DNA of 64,000 bases from Hyphomicrobiales bacterium (lineage in GTDB: Bacteria; Pseudomonadota; Alphaproteobacteria; Rhizobiales; Rhizobiaceae), in the NCBI GenBank assembly GCA_900466575.1, contig UBMP01000020.1, positions 124,001 to 188,000 of the forward strand, read 5' to 3'. Both the position numbers and the translations under genes were made by a program. Positions 26,584-35,216 of this stretch are shown piece by piece; positions within the stretch are counted from its first letter, which is position 1; each line of letters opens with the position of its first letter. The notes below the pieces were generated by a model that was not told where the DNA came from, made no database searches, and was given only the letters and a program-made list of their open reading frames with translations.

Positions 26584-27578
26584 GCCGCATCCTCCAGCGG
26601 GTTCAGCGCCTCGGGTGCAAAATGGAGCGTCAGGCTGGTTCCCTCTGCGGGAAGCGGTTCACCGGCGGGAAGGTTCGCATGGATCGTGGTGTCGGCGACC
26701 TTCAACGCGATGCGGCGCACGGCGCCCATGAAGCTCGAGGCTTCGATCGTCCCGGTGAGCGACAGGCGGCCATTGCCAGGATCCACCGTGAAGGCCTCAG
26801 GCCGAAGGCTTGTCCACCGCCTGTCACCTGACAGGCTCTCGCTGAGCGAGGGTGACAGGATGTTGGAGGAGCCGACGAAATCGGCGACGAAGCGGGTCTT
26901 GGGGCGGTTGTAGATGTCTTCGGGCGCGCCGGACTGCACGATGCGGCCTTCGTTGAAGACGGCGACGCGGTCGGCCATGGAGAGCGCCTCGCCCTGATCG
27001 TGGGTGACGAGCACGAAGGTGATGCCGAGGCGTTTCTGAAGACCCTTCAGTTCCTCCTGCATCGCCTCGCGCAGTTTGAGATCGAGCGCGCCGAGCGGTT
27101 CGTCGAGCAGTAGCACGCTCGGCTTGTTGACCAGCGCGCGGGCCAACGCCACGCGCTGGCGTTGGCCACCGGAGAGTTGTCCGGTTCGCCGCGCGCCGTA
27201 GCCGCCAAGCTTGACGAGTTCGAGCGCCTCTTCCGCTGCCCTGTGGCGGGCCGCCTTGTCGACGCCGCGCACCATGAGGCCATAGGCGACATTGTCGAGG
27301 ATCGTCATATGCGGGAAGAGAGCATAGTCCTGGAATACGGTGTTTACGTGGCGTTTCCAGGGTGGGACGCCGTTGGCACTCTGGCCCAGAATGGAGATTT
27401 CGCCGCCATCCGGCTGCTCGAAACCGGCGATCAGCCGCAGGCAGGTCGTCTTGCCGGAACCCGACGGCCCGAGCATCGCGAAGAACTCGCCCTCGGCGAT
27501 CTCAAGATCGACACTGTCCACTGCCTTCACCGCGCCGAAATGGCGCGACACGGAGCGGAAGGTTACGGCTGCGGTCAT
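26580..27578 (-). CDS. ydcT: Polyamine ABC transporter ATPase (YdcT-like)
   Basis: The product is 332 aa with a full ABC ATPase: Walker A GPSGSGKTT, signature LSGGQRQRVALARAL, Walker B VLLLDEPLGALD and switch His in LVTHDQGEAL. A C-terminal TOBE domain (about 245-330) is typical of PotA/spermidine-type importers. It energises the two permeases encoded downstream. The gene is separated from the binding-protein gene by 124 bp holding a hairpin, a common device to keep binding protein in excess of the other subunits. Confidence 0.93.
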   Translation of the reverse strand: MTAAVTFRSVSRHFGAVKAVDSVDLEIAEGEFFAMLGPSGSGKTTCLRLIAGFEQPDGGEISILGQSANGVPPWKRHVNTVFQDYALFPHMTILDNVAYGLMVRGVDKAARHRAAEEALELVKLGGYGARRTGQLSGGQRQRVALARALVNKPSVLLLDEPLGALDLKLREAMQEELKGLQKRLGITFVLVTHDQGEALSMADRVAVFNEGRIVQSGAPEDIYNRPKTRFVADFVGSSNILSPSLSESLSGDRRWTSLRPEAFTVDPGNGRLSLTGTIEASSFMGAVRRIALKVADTTIHANLPAGEPLPAEGTSLTLHFAPEALNPLEDAA

Positions 27579-27668
27579 GGGGTGGTCTCCGGTATGCGCC
27601 AGTCTTAAGGCACAGCGATATCATGCGGCCGTTCGAGCGGCCGTTTCAACTCTTTCAGGGGAGAAATG

Positions 27669-27690
27669 GGGGCAGGCGAAAACCTGCCCC
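27669..27690 (-). terminator. Intercistronic hairpin after the binding-protein gene
   Basis: GGGGCAGG (27669-27676) pairs with CCTGCCCC (27683-27690) around a 6-base loop, just 12 bp past the ydcS-type stop on the minus strand. It may stabilise the binding-protein message or reduce read-through into the ATPase gene. Confidence 0.5.
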
Positions 27691-27702
27691 GGAACGTGAG
27701 GC

Positions 27703-28857
27703 TTACTGCCCGCCCATCACGGCGATATAGTCGCTGACCCACTTGGAATACGGCACGCAGGTGCCCTGTTCGCACTTGGCGGTCGGCGTTTTCCAGAAGG
27801 AGATCTTGTCGAAATTGTCGAAGCCGTTGGTCGCGCAGCCGCCCTCGCCGAGCAGCTCATTGCCCTTGCAGGCAGCCGGTACGGCCGGAACCGAGCCGAA
27901 CCAGGCGGCGACGTCGCCCTGCACCTTGGCGTCCAGCGAGTGGTTGAGCCACATATAGGCGCAGTTCGGATGCTTGGCGTCGACATGCATCATCGTCGTG
28001 TCGGCCCAGCCGGTGGCGCCTTCCTTCGGAATGGTGGACGCAATCGGCTGCTTGGCGGCCTGCAGCAGGTTGACCTGATAGGGCCACGAGCCCGATGCGA
28101 CGACGCCCTCGTTCTTGAAGTCGTCGGTCTGGACGGTCGCGTCATGCCAGTAGCGGCCGACAAGCGAGCGCTGGCCCTTCAACAGCTCGATGGCTGCGGC
28201 ATACTGCTTTTCATTGAGCTGATAGGGGTCCTTGATGCCGAGTTCGGGCTTGGCGGTCTTCAGGAAAAGGGCGGCGTCGGCGATGTAGATCGGACCGTCA
28301 TAGGCCTGAACGCGGCCCTTGTTCGACTTGCCGTCGGGCAGGGTCATTTCCTTGAAGACGACTTCCCAGCTTTCCGGGGCTTTGTCGCCAAAAGCCTTGG
28401 TGTTGTACATCAGCACATTCGGGCCCCACTGATAGGGCGTGCCGTAATGCTTGCCGTCGACCGTGTGCCACGGCGCGTCCTGCAGGCGCTTGTCCACGGC
28501 AGACCAGTTCTTAATCAGGCTGGTGTTGATCGGCTGCACCTTCTTGCCGGCCACGAGGCGGAGCGAGGCATCGCCCGAGGCGGTCACGAGGTCGAAGCCG
28601 CCCTGGTTCATCAGCGTCACCATTTCGTCGGACGTGGCGGCGGTCTTCACATTGACCTTGCACCCGGTTTCCTTCTCGAAGCCGGTGACCCAGTCGTAGG
28701 CCTTGTCGCTTTCGCCGCGCTCGATATAGCCGGCCCAGGCGACAATGTTCACTTCGCCTTCGCCCTTGCCGATTTCCTTCATCTCCGCCGAAAAGGCGGG
28801 CAGGGTGGAGCCGAGAACGAGGGTAAGCGCAGTCGTGATGTTCAGAATGGACTTCAT
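27703..28857 (-). CDS. ydcS: Polyamine ABC transporter substrate-binding protein (YdcS-like)
   Basis: The product is 384 aa from the ATG at 28857, which has AAGGGGAA upstream; a longer open frame to 29112 is rejected because a Sec signal peptide (MKSILNITTALTLVLGS, cleavage near AFSA) starts at this ATG. The mature protein is a PotD/YdcS-type type-II binding protein with EVNIVAWAGYIERG, FDLVTASGDASLRLV and YGTPYQWGPNVLMYNT. It would bind putrescine or a related amine in the periplasm. It is the first gene of the transporter operon and follows a LysR gene with a 17-bp palindrome in between. Confidence 0.92.
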   Translation of the reverse strand: MKSILNITTALTLVLGSTLPAFSAEMKEIGKGEGEVNIVAWAGYIERGESDKAYDWVTGFEKETGCKVNVKTAATSDEMVTLMNQGGFDLVTASGDASLRLVAGKKVQPINTSLIKNWSAVDKRLQDAPWHTVDGKHYGTPYQWGPNVLMYNTKAFGDKAPESWEVVFKEMTLPDGKSNKGRVQAYDGPIYIADAALFLKTAKPELGIKDPYQLNEKQYAAAIELLKGQRSLVGRYWHDATVQTDDFKNEGVVASGSWPYQVNLLQAAKQPIASTIPKEGATGWADTTMMHVDAKHPNCAYMWLNHSLDAKVQGDVAAWFGSVPAVPAACKGNELLGEGGCATNGFDNFDKISFWKTPTAKCEQGTCVPYSKWVSDYIAVMGGQ

Positions 28858-28958
28858 GATGTTCCCCTTAGCGGTGAGTGCCCGGATATTTCCGTTATGC
28901 GATGAGGGGATGATATGCGTAGACCGAGCCTTCGCAATTTCTTTTATCAGAAATCCGG

Positions 28959-28975
28959 TATCGGAAATTCCGATA
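28959..28975. promoter_or_regulatory. 17-bp palindrome upstream of ydcS, candidate LysR site
   Basis: TATCGGAAATTCCGATA is a perfect inverted repeat around a central base, matching the T-N11-A form of LysR boxes. It lies between the LysR stop and the ydcS start, about 100 bp before the latter, where an activator site is expected. Confidence 0.5.
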
Positions 28976-28984
28976 GGTCGACCT

Positions 28985-29893
28985 TCAGCGCAGCCGGGGC
29001 GTACGTTGCGCCTGCGCGAGCGCGATGAAATTCTTGAGAGGAGCCGAGAGACTGAGGCCCCGGCGCCAGACAAGCCCGACATGGATAGCGGGAAGGGAGG
29101 CGGAAACATCACGCGCTTCGATGCGGTCGCCTTCCAGCGACCACGGGCGGTAGATCATGTCCGGCAGGATGGCGACGCCGGCTCCGGTGGCCACGAGGGA
29201 ACGCACGGCCTCCACCGAGCGGGTGCGGAAGGCGACCCGGGGCCGGGCGCCGAAGACGCCGAGAAGCTTGCGCGTTGCCTCCTCGATCTCATCCGTCGTC
29301 AGCATGATCAGGGGCTGCTCGGCAATGTCCTCCACCGTGATGGATTCTCGCGAGGCAAGATCGTGGCCGGCCGGTAGCCAGAGGCTGAAGGGGGACATTT
29401 CCAGCGTTTCCACTTGCAGGGCCTGACGGTCGCGCAGGTTGTTGAGGAGGACCACGGCGACATCCAGTTCGCCGCCGATCAGCAGGTGTTCGAGATAGTT
29501 GCCGTCATCCTCGATGGTGCTGACCTCGACGCCCGGGAAGGCGCGGCGATAGCGGGCGAGCAGATCCGAAAGCACGTAGCCGGCGACGAGCGATGTGACG
29601 CCGAGCTGCAGCGAGCCTTTAAGCATTTCGGGATCGGAGTCGAAGACCTGTCTTGCTTCCGAAACGCTGGCGAGGATTTTCGTGGCGTGGCGAAGGAATT
29701 GATGCCCCTGCTGGGTGATCGCAAGACCGCGCGGATGGCGGTCGAACAGGATGACGCCGAGGTCCTGTTCCAGTTCCTTCACCGCTTCGGTGATGGAGGA
29801 TTGCGAGATCGACATGACATGGGCAGCGCCCGATACGGTGCCTTGCTCAGCCACTGCAACGAAATACTGCAACTGTCTCAAAGTGAAGGCCAA
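28985..29893 (-). CDS. LysR-family transcriptional regulator
   Basis: The product is a 302-aa LysR protein: N-terminal winged helix (LRQLQYFVAVAEQGTVSGAAHVMSISQSSITEAVKELEQDLG in part, about 5-46) and a periplasmic-binding-like effector domain (about 90-295). It lies immediately upstream of the polyamine transporter operon on the same strand rather than divergent, and a palindromic candidate site sits in the gap. Control of that operon is therefore plausible but inferred; the effector is unknown. Confidence 0.9.
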   Translation of the reverse strand: MAFTLRQLQYFVAVAEQGTVSGAAHVMSISQSSITEAVKELEQDLGVILFDRHPRGLAITQQGHQFLRHATKILASVSEARQVFDSDPEMLKGSLQLGVTSLVAGYVLSDLLARYRRAFPGVEVSTIEDDGNYLEHLLIGGELDVAVVLLNNLRDRQALQVETLEMSPFSLWLPAGHDLASRESITVEDIAEQPLIMLTTDEIEEATRKLLGVFGARPRVAFRTRSVEAVRSLVATGAGVAILPDMIYRPWSLEGDRIEARDVSASLPAIHVGLVWRRGLSLSAPLKNFIALAQAQRTPRLR

Positions 29894-30052
29894 ATGCGAT
29901 CTCCGGCGAATGTCCGCCCTCGGTCATAGCGCGCCGGCCTCTCAAGTGACAAGCGCCCGGCGACAAGCGTCTCAGCGCGGCAATGTTTTGTTGCCCATGC
30001 CGTGCCATAATCGACCGATATCGGATCAGGATCGATTCGCGGAGGTTCCCCC

Positions 30053-31048
30053 GTGCGCATGTCACGTTTTCTCTCTCTTTCGCTGCTTCTGGCTCTTGGT
30101 CTTTCTGCCTCGCCAGTCCTCTCTGCCGAAACGCCCGCCTGGCTCATGGCCCATGTGGGCGAGGGCGACGGGCAGATCGCGGCTCCCGTGCTCTTGAAGG
30201 CGCGGGCGCTCTATTATGAGAAGGTCAAGGAAGGCAAGGTCCACAACGGCTGCTACTTCGCCATGGATGCGACGCGTCCGAACACGCCGGCCGGGCGCTT
30301 CTATATCATCTGCGAAAGCCAGCAGGTGTTCCGGGTGATCGCGTCGGGGCACGGCAGCGGGCGTAACCTGCCGGGCGTCGCCAATTTCCAGAACGGGCGC
30401 GAGTGCGTGAAGAATTTCGGCAACGCAGCCGATTCCGACCTGACCATGGGCGGCTCCTACATCACCAGCGAGCTGAAGACCTCGTTCAAGGGCTACTATC
30501 GCGCGTCGGCAAGCCAGATCGGCATGCTGTCCCGCACCTTCGTGCAGTTCGACGGCGAAGGCGAGACGGCGAATGCCCGCAAGCGCGCCATCGGCGGTCA
30601 TGCGGCGGTGACGATCAAGGGCGTGTGCATGCGCAAGGCGCCGGGCGACAGCCATGCCAACAAGGACGGCTATGTGCCCTTCGGCAATCTGGTCGATTAT
30701 GCCGGCGGGCGCAGCAATGGCTGCACGAGCTGGAGCCCATCGGATGCCTCCACGATCATGAACATGGTGAAGGATTCGCCGACGACGGTTTACATCTATC
30801 CGGAAGCCTCCGTGGTGAAGGCGGTCGAGCAGGTGGAGAAAGCGGGCAAGAGCCCGGCGCAGGCTGGTATCTACTGGAACTCGTCCTGCATCAAGGCGAT
30901 CGGAGCGCCGCATTACTGGTCGAAGGATGTGCTGGAGCCGCTCATCGTGCAGTATCGCCACGATCATCCCGGTCCGCCGCCGAAGCCGGTCCCGCTTTGC
31001 ACGGGCGCGGATGCAACGCCGCTGCAGAAGCGGACGGCGCAGCGCTGA
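30053..31048 (+). CDS. Secreted L,D-transpeptidase-like protein (YkuD_2 family)
   Basis: The protein has 331 aa from a GTG at 30053, 7 bp after GGAGG; the ATG two codons later is the alternative. A Sec signal peptide (FLSLSLLLALGLSASPVLSA) is followed by a domain with GRFYIICESQQVFRVIASGHGSG, GHAAVTIKGVC and SNGCTSW. The Gly-His and Ser-x-Gly-Cys pattern is that of L,D-transpeptidase catalytic domains, with the Cys as nucleophile. It would crosslink peptidoglycan or attach proteins to it in the periplasm. The C-terminus is proline-rich. It stands alone, convergent with fixK. Confidence 0.78.
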   Translation: MRMSRFLSLSLLLALGLSASPVLSAETPAWLMAHVGEGDGQIAAPVLLKARALYYEKVKEGKVHNGCYFAMDATRPNTPAGRFYIICESQQVFRVIASGHGSGRNLPGVANFQNGRECVKNFGNAADSDLTMGGSYITSELKTSFKGYYRASASQIGMLSRTFVQFDGEGETANARKRAIGGHAAVTIKGVCMRKAPGDSHANKDGYVPFGNLVDYAGGRSNGCTSWSPSDASTIMNMVKDSPTTVYIYPEASVVKAVEQVEKAGKSPAQAGIYWNSSCIKAIGAPHYWSKDVLEPLIVQYRHDHPGPPPKPVPLCTGADATPLQKRTAQR

Positions 31049-31069
31049 AAGTCGTCGCCGCTTGAAGCC

Positions 31070-31711
31070 TCAGTTGCAGATCTGGCGGAGCTTTTCCGGC
31101 TTCAGGATCTCGACCGAACGCAGGCTGTGCAGCTTGAGAATGCCGGCGGCCTTCAGCTTGGAAATGCTGCGCGAGACCGTCTCGATGGTCATGCCCAGAT
31201 AGTCCCCGATATCGAGCCGCGTCATCGGGAGATCGATGCGGTCCGGATCGCCCTGGCGTTCGGCGAGATCGAGGAGGAAGGCGCCGAGCTTTTCCGTGGC
31301 GCACTGGCGGCCGACGACCAGAAGGTGCTGCTGGGCGCGAACCATGCCGCGCAGCGCCAGCGCCAGCATTTCCGGATTGATATTGCTGTTGGCGTGGGTG
31401 ACGACCTTGCGAAGGCCCGTTTCGACGATAGCTTCAGCGAAGAAGCTGTGAATGCCTTCAGCCTCGAAGCCGAAAGTCTCTCCGGCAAAGTGGAAGGCCA
31501 CGACCTGACGGCGCCCGTCGGCGAGAAGCCGATAGAGGCGAACCGCGCCGTAGCGGACTTCATACAGCGTGCCCGCCCGCTCGCCTTGGCCGTAGATTTC
31601 CTCGTCGGCGGAATAGGTGGTCAGCGCGCCGGGGCCATTGAGGATGCTGGCCGCGTGAATATGCGAGGCGGGAACCGGTTGAAAAGCATGAGTTTGTGCG
31701 AGAGCCTGCAT
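31070..31711 (-). CDS. fixK: Crp/Fnr-family regulator FixK
   Basis: The product is 213 aa: a cyclic-nucleotide-binding-like domain (about 30-115) and a C-terminal helix-turn-helix with IETVSRSISKL, the E-x-x-S-R recognition pattern of FNR-type proteins that read TTGAT-N4-ATCAA boxes. It lacks the cysteine cluster of oxygen-sensing Fnr/FnrN, which fits FixK, a regulator driven by FixLJ rather than sensing oxygen itself. In rhizobia FixK activates fixNOQP and other microaerobic genes; none are in this window. A TACGTA-repeat box lies about 90 bp upstream. Ribosome site AGAGGTGG precedes the ATG. Confidence 0.87.
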   Translation of the reverse strand: MQALAQTHAFQPVPASHIHAASILNGPGALTTYSADEEIYGQGERAGTLYEVRYGAVRLYRLLADGRRQVVAFHFAGETFGFEAEGIHSFFAEAIVETGLRKVVTHANSNINPEMLALALRGMVRAQQHLLVVGRQCATEKLGAFLLDLAERQGDPDRIDLPMTRLDIGDYLGMTIETVSRSISKLKAAGILKLHSLRSVEILKPEKLRQICN

Positions 31712-31798
31712 GACGATCCACCTCTATCTGGATTGGGGCGTTTGACTGTGAGGTGACTATGCGGGATCGGATCGAGTTGCGAAATTCGGTTGTACCAC

Positions 31799-31814
31799 TA
31801 CGTAGTCATACGTA
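31799..31814 (-). promoter_or_regulatory. TACGTA repeat upstream of fixK, candidate FixJ site
   Basis: TACGTA occurs at 31799-31804 and 31809-31814, 10 bp apart and separated by four bases. Its position about 90-100 bp before the fixK start and the resemblance to FixJ sites selected in Sinorhizobium (from memory) make phospho-FixJ the likely ligand. Confidence 0.55.
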
Positions 31815-32168
31815 GGCCGGGCCCAGGGGGCGGGGCGGTGGCACGAAGCGGGCGACCGCAGCCAATACGTCTGCCCCGCTGAGCGGCTTGGTCAGGACCG
31901 TCATGGCGTCAGTGCGAGGCGCGGAAGCATGTTCCGAAAGGACGAGGGTTCGACCCTCGAAGCCGGACAGTCCGGCGGCAAGGATGCCCTGCTGCGGAAT
32001 GGCCTTTTCGTCGGCGATGATGCAGAGCGAGTCCGGCAATGCCGCGCTGGCCGAGGCGACGGAGGCAAAAGTCGACACGCGATAGCCGTCGGCCTCCAGC
32101 GCAAAGGCAAGAGACCTGTTGAGTGCCTGATCCGGCACGATAACGACAATGGCGCGCGTCTTGGGCAT
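31806..32168 (-). CDS. Stand-alone receiver-like protein between fixJ and fixK
   Basis: The product is 120 aa from the ATG at 32168; an in-frame TTG at 32180 adds four residues. It follows the CheY-like pattern: beta-1 IVVIVPDQ, beta-3 SLCIIADEKAIP with Asp53, and beta-5 TVLTKPLSG with the conserved Lys94. One of the two acidic pocket residues after beta-1 is replaced by Pro (PD instead of DD), and no output domain is present. It could be a phosphate sink or a modulator of FixL/FixJ. Its function is unknown to me, and the position between fixJ and fixK in one direction is the main clue. Confidence 0.7.
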   Translation of the reverse strand: MPKTRAIVVIVPDQALNRSLAFALEADGYRVSTFASVASASAALPDSLCIIADEKAIPQQGILAAGLSGFEGRTLVLSEHASAPRTDAMTVLTKPLSGADVLAAVARFVPPPRPLGPAYV

Positions 32169-32257
32169 GGGTTGGCACAATGATTTTGCCGAACATCCGG
32201 CTTCAATGGGCCTTTGTGCCGCAACCCGTTTGGATGCGCTTTGTCATATGTCAAAAT

Positions 32258-32878
32258 TCATGCGGCGTGAAAGCCGGCAGCGAGCGCCATGCGCACCAGT
32301 TCCGGCAGGCTCTTGGCCGCCATCTTGGCCATCACGTTCGCGCGATGGACCTCGACAGTGCGGGGGCTGATGTCGAGATCGTAGGCGATCGCCTTGTTGG
32401 GAAGTCCGGCCACAACGGCGGAAAGAACCTGCCGTTCGCGTTCGCTGAGGCTGTCGATCCGCGCCTTGACCGTGTTGACGTCCTCGCCTTCGCTGGCGGC
32501 CGGTGTCAGCCCTTCCGCAGCGCGATGGATCGCCTCGATAATCAGCGTGTCGTCGAAGGGCTTCTCGATGAAATCGACAGCGCCGGCACGCATCGCCTCG
32601 ACGGCCATGGGCACGTCGCCGTGGCCGGTGATGACGACGGGGCGGATGGCACCGTTGACGGTTGCGAGCTTGCGGATGAGGTCCACGCCGCTCATGTCGG
32701 GCATCCGAAGGTCGGTGATCAGCACCGCATCGCGCGCGCTGGGCGCAAAATCGAGGAATTCCGTGGCCGACTGATGCATGCGCACGGCAAAACCGTTCAT
32801 GGTCAGCATGAAAGCGAGCGATTTGCGTACTGCTTCCTCGTCATCGACGATATGCACCGTGAAGTCAGTCTTCGACAT
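32258..32878 (-). CDS. fixJ: Response regulator FixJ
   Basis: The product is 206 aa: a receiver domain with acidic pair HIVDDEEAV, phospho-acceptor Asp56 in [14 protein letters not shown] and switch Lys in FIEKPFDD, then a LuxR/NarL helix-turn-helix ([36 protein letters not shown] in part). It is phosphorylated by FixL under low oxygen and activates fixK and nifA-type promoters. Its ATG lies inside the 3' end of fixL (14-bp overlap), so the pair is translationally coupled. Confidence 0.95.
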   Translation of the reverse strand: MSKTDFTVHIVDDEEAVRKSLAFMLTMNGFAVRMHQSATEFLDFAPSARDAVLITDLRMPDMSGVDLIRKLATVNGAIRPVVITGHGDVPMAVEAMRAGAVDFIEKPFDDTLIIEAIHRAAEGLTPAASEGEDVNTVKARIDSLSERERQVLSAVVAGLPNKAIAYDLDISPRTVEVHRANVMAKMAAKSLPELVRMALAAGFHAA

Positions 32879-34376
32879 TCGCGTCTTCCTCGTATTCCGG
32901 CAATGTAAATTCGAACGTTGCGCCGCCGCGCTCGTTAGAGGTCACCGCCATATGCCCGCCGTGGGCCTCGACGATACGTTTCGAGATGGAAAGACCTATC
33001 CCCATACCGCCCGGCTTGGTTGTCGTGAAGGGCTTGAAGAGCTGGGCGGAAATTTCCTCGGCAATCCCGGGCCCCGTATCGGCCACCGTGATGCTGATTT
33101 CTCCCGGTGCCGAACGTGTCGTGCGCACGACCAGTTCCTTGGTCGGCGAATCTTTCATCGCCTCGATCGCGTTGCGCATCAGGTTGATCAGCACCTGCTG
33201 GATCTGGACATGATCGACCATGACCAGTTCGGCATCCGAGGCAAAGTCGAAGACGGCGCGCACGCCCTTTTCGCGCGAACCCACAAGCGCCAGCGCGCCG
33301 GCTTCCTCGATGAGCTTGCGGATGTTGTACGCGTTCTTTTCCGTCTCGCCCTTGGTCACGAATTCGCGCAGGTGCCGGATGATCTGCCCGGCGCGCAGCG
33401 ACTGCCGTCCGGCTTCGTCCAGAGCATCACGCATGCGGCCCGCAAGATCGTCATCCATGTCGCGCAGAAGCCGCGAGCAGCCGTGAACGTAGTTGGAAAT
33501 CGCCGAGAGCGGCTGGTTGAGCTCATGCGCAAGCGTGGAGGCCATTTCACCCATTTCGTTGAGACGAGCAAGGCGGGCGAGCTCTCCCTGGATGGCCTGG
33601 AGGCGGGCTTCGGATTCCTCGCGCTCGGTGAGGTCGCGTATGAAGCCGGTGAAGTAACGCTTGCCCTCCGTATGCGTCTCGCCCACGGCCAGCTTCATCG
33701 GGAATGTCGAGCCGTCCTTGCGCTTGCCGACAACGACGCGGTCGATGCCGATGATGCGCCGCTCGCCGGTGCTGCGATAGCGGGCAATATAGCTGTCGTG
33801 TTCCGATTGATAGGGCTCCGGCATCAGGACGCGCAGGTTCTGTCCGATCGCCTCCTGTTCGCTATAGCCGAACTGCCGCACGGCGGCCGCATTGAAAGAG
33901 ACGATGATGCCGTCCGGATTGGCCACAACGGCAGCGTCCGGGGCAGTATCCAGCACAGACTTCAGATGCGCGGCCTGTGCCGTCATTTCGGCCAGCGACC
34001 GGCGCCCGGCGCTACGGGTGCGCTGTAGAACTTCCGCGAGCAGCGAGATGGCGGCGACAAGCAAGGCGAAGGCCAGCGCAGGGCCCAGTGAAAAGGTGAT
34101 GTCCGCCTGTTCATCCAGCAGGACGAGGGCCGCGAGTGACAGCAGGCCGGCAATCAGCACGGGACCGAAGCCTCCGATGGCAGCGGACGCAACCACAGGC
34201 ATCGCCAGAATCACGGCGGCAAGCGAGTTGCTCATGCGTGTCTTGAAAACCAGACAGATGACGATCGCACAGGCAGCCGCCAGAATGGCGGCGGCATAGG
34301 CACGCTGGCGTCGCGACAGAAAAGCCCATACGGAGCCTCCTTGTCCGACAGCGCTATCGCTGAGCGTGGAACGCAT
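32865..34376 (-). CDS. fixL: Oxygen-sensing histidine kinase FixL
   Basis: I take the ATG at 34376, preceded by GAGGGG (503 aa); earlier ATGs in frame are less well placed. There are four N-terminal membrane helices (about 28-118), then a PAS domain with the proximal haem ligand His193 in [10 protein letters not shown] and the following [22 protein letters not shown] block, then the kinase with phospho-acceptor His284 in [10 protein letters not shown] and the ATPase boxes ([32 protein letters not shown]). Oxygen on the haem silences the kinase; at low oxygen it phosphorylates FixJ. Length and residue spacing match Sinorhizobium FixL closely. Confidence 0.95.
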   Translation of the reverse strand: MRSTLSDSAVGQGGSVWAFLSRRQRAYAAAILAAACAIVICLVFKTRMSNSLAAVILAMPVVASAAIGGFGPVLIAGLLSLAALVLLDEQADITFSLGPALAFALLVAAISLLAEVLQRTRSAGRRSLAEMTAQAAHLKSVLDTAPDAAVVANPDGIIVSFNAAAVRQFGYSEQEAIGQNLRVLMPEPYQSEHDSYIARYRSTGERRIIGIDRVVVGKRKDGSTFPMKLAVGETHTEGKRYFTGFIRDLTEREESEARLQAIQGELARLARLNEMGEMASTLAHELNQPLSAISNYVHGCSRLLRDMDDDLAGRMRDALDEAGRQSLRAGQIIRHLREFVTKGETEKNAYNIRKLIEEAGALALVGSREKGVRAVFDFASDAELVMVDHVQIQQVLINLMRNAIEAMKDSPTKELVVRTTRSAPGEISITVADTGPGIAEEISAQLFKPFTTTKPGGMGIGLSISKRIVEAHGGHMAVTSNERGGATFEFTLPEYEEDANVED

Positions 34377-34420
34377 GATCCCCTCAAGATGCAAGCTACG
34401 CGCCGACATGCCACTCAAAA

Positions 34421-34434
34421 TTGATGTTTGTCAG
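34421..34434 (-). promoter_or_regulatory. Degenerate FNR/FixK box upstream of fixL
   Basis: TTGATGTTTGTCAG matches 8 of 10 defined bases of the anaerobox TTGAT-N4-ATCAA and lies 45-58 bp before the fixL start. It might allow FixK feedback on fixLJ, but it could be chance. Confidence 0.25.
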
Positions 34435-34523
34435 CTATCGTGTTTTAGCATCCGATTTTGAAGGCTGTCCACGCATCTCAACGCACCTTGCAAATTTAAC
34501 TTTGGATGAGCGGATTTAAGCGG

Positions 34524-35216
34524 TTACCCCACGTTCTCCGCAAACCGGTAGCCGACGCCGGGCTCGGTTCGAATGATGGTCGGGTCCGTCGGATTTCGTT
34601 CGATCTTCTGCCGTAACTGGCCGATGAAAACGCGCAGGTAATGCAGGTCTTCGCCATGCGCCGGACCCCAGACGGAGGTCAGCAGCATCTTGTGTGTCAC
34701 CACGCGGCCGGCATGGCGGGAGAGCAGGACCAGAAGATCATATTCCTTCGGCGTCAGCTTGATGGCCGAGCCGTCGCGCGAGACGATCCGTCGCTGGGTG
34801 TCGATTTCCAGACCGTCGATGGTGAAATGCGTCGCTACCGTGCTTTCCTTGTTCTTCCGGCGCAGCGCCGTGCGGATGCGGGCGGTCAGTTCGCCGATGC
34901 CAAAGGGCTTTTCGACGTAGTCGTCCGCGCCGAGGTCGAGCGAGGCGATCTTCTCGCTTTCGCGGTCGCGGGCGGAGAGGATGATGATCGGGATGTCCGA
35001 CCAGCCGCGCAATTGCGCCACGACCTCCTTGCCGTCCATGTCCGGCAGGCCGAGGTCGAGGATGACCACGTCGGGTGCAGCGGTGGCGACCGCCTTCAGC
35101 GCTTCCGCGCCGGTTGCGGCCTCCACCACATCGTAGCCGGCGGCGTTCAGCGCAGGTTTCAGGAAGCGCTGGATCTGCGGTTCGTCATCGACCACGAGGA
35201 TACGGTCCAGACTCAT
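34524..35216 (-). CDS. kdpE: Response regulator KdpE
   Basis: The product is a 230-aa OmpR-type regulator: receiver with RILVVDDEP, phospho-acceptor Asp in VVILDLGLPDMDG and Lys in DYVEKPFGIGELTARI, followed by a winged helix with LTPKEYDLLVLLSRHAGRVVTHK and YLRVFIGQLRQKIE. It is phosphorylated by KdpD and activates kdpFABC under K+ limitation or osmotic stress. Its ATG overlaps the kdpD stop (ATGA). It is the last gene of a kdpFABCDE array. Confidence 0.95.
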   Translation of the reverse strand: MSLDRILVVDDEPQIQRFLKPALNAAGYDVVEAATGAEALKAVATAAPDVVILDLGLPDMDGKEVVAQLRGWSDIPIIILSARDRESEKIASLDLGADDYVEKPFGIGELTARIRTALRRKNKESTVATHFTIDGLEIDTQRRIVSRDGSAIKLTPKEYDLLVLLSRHAGRVVTHKMLLTSVWGPAHGEDLHYLRVFIGQLRQKIERNPTDPTIIRTEPGVGYRFAENVG

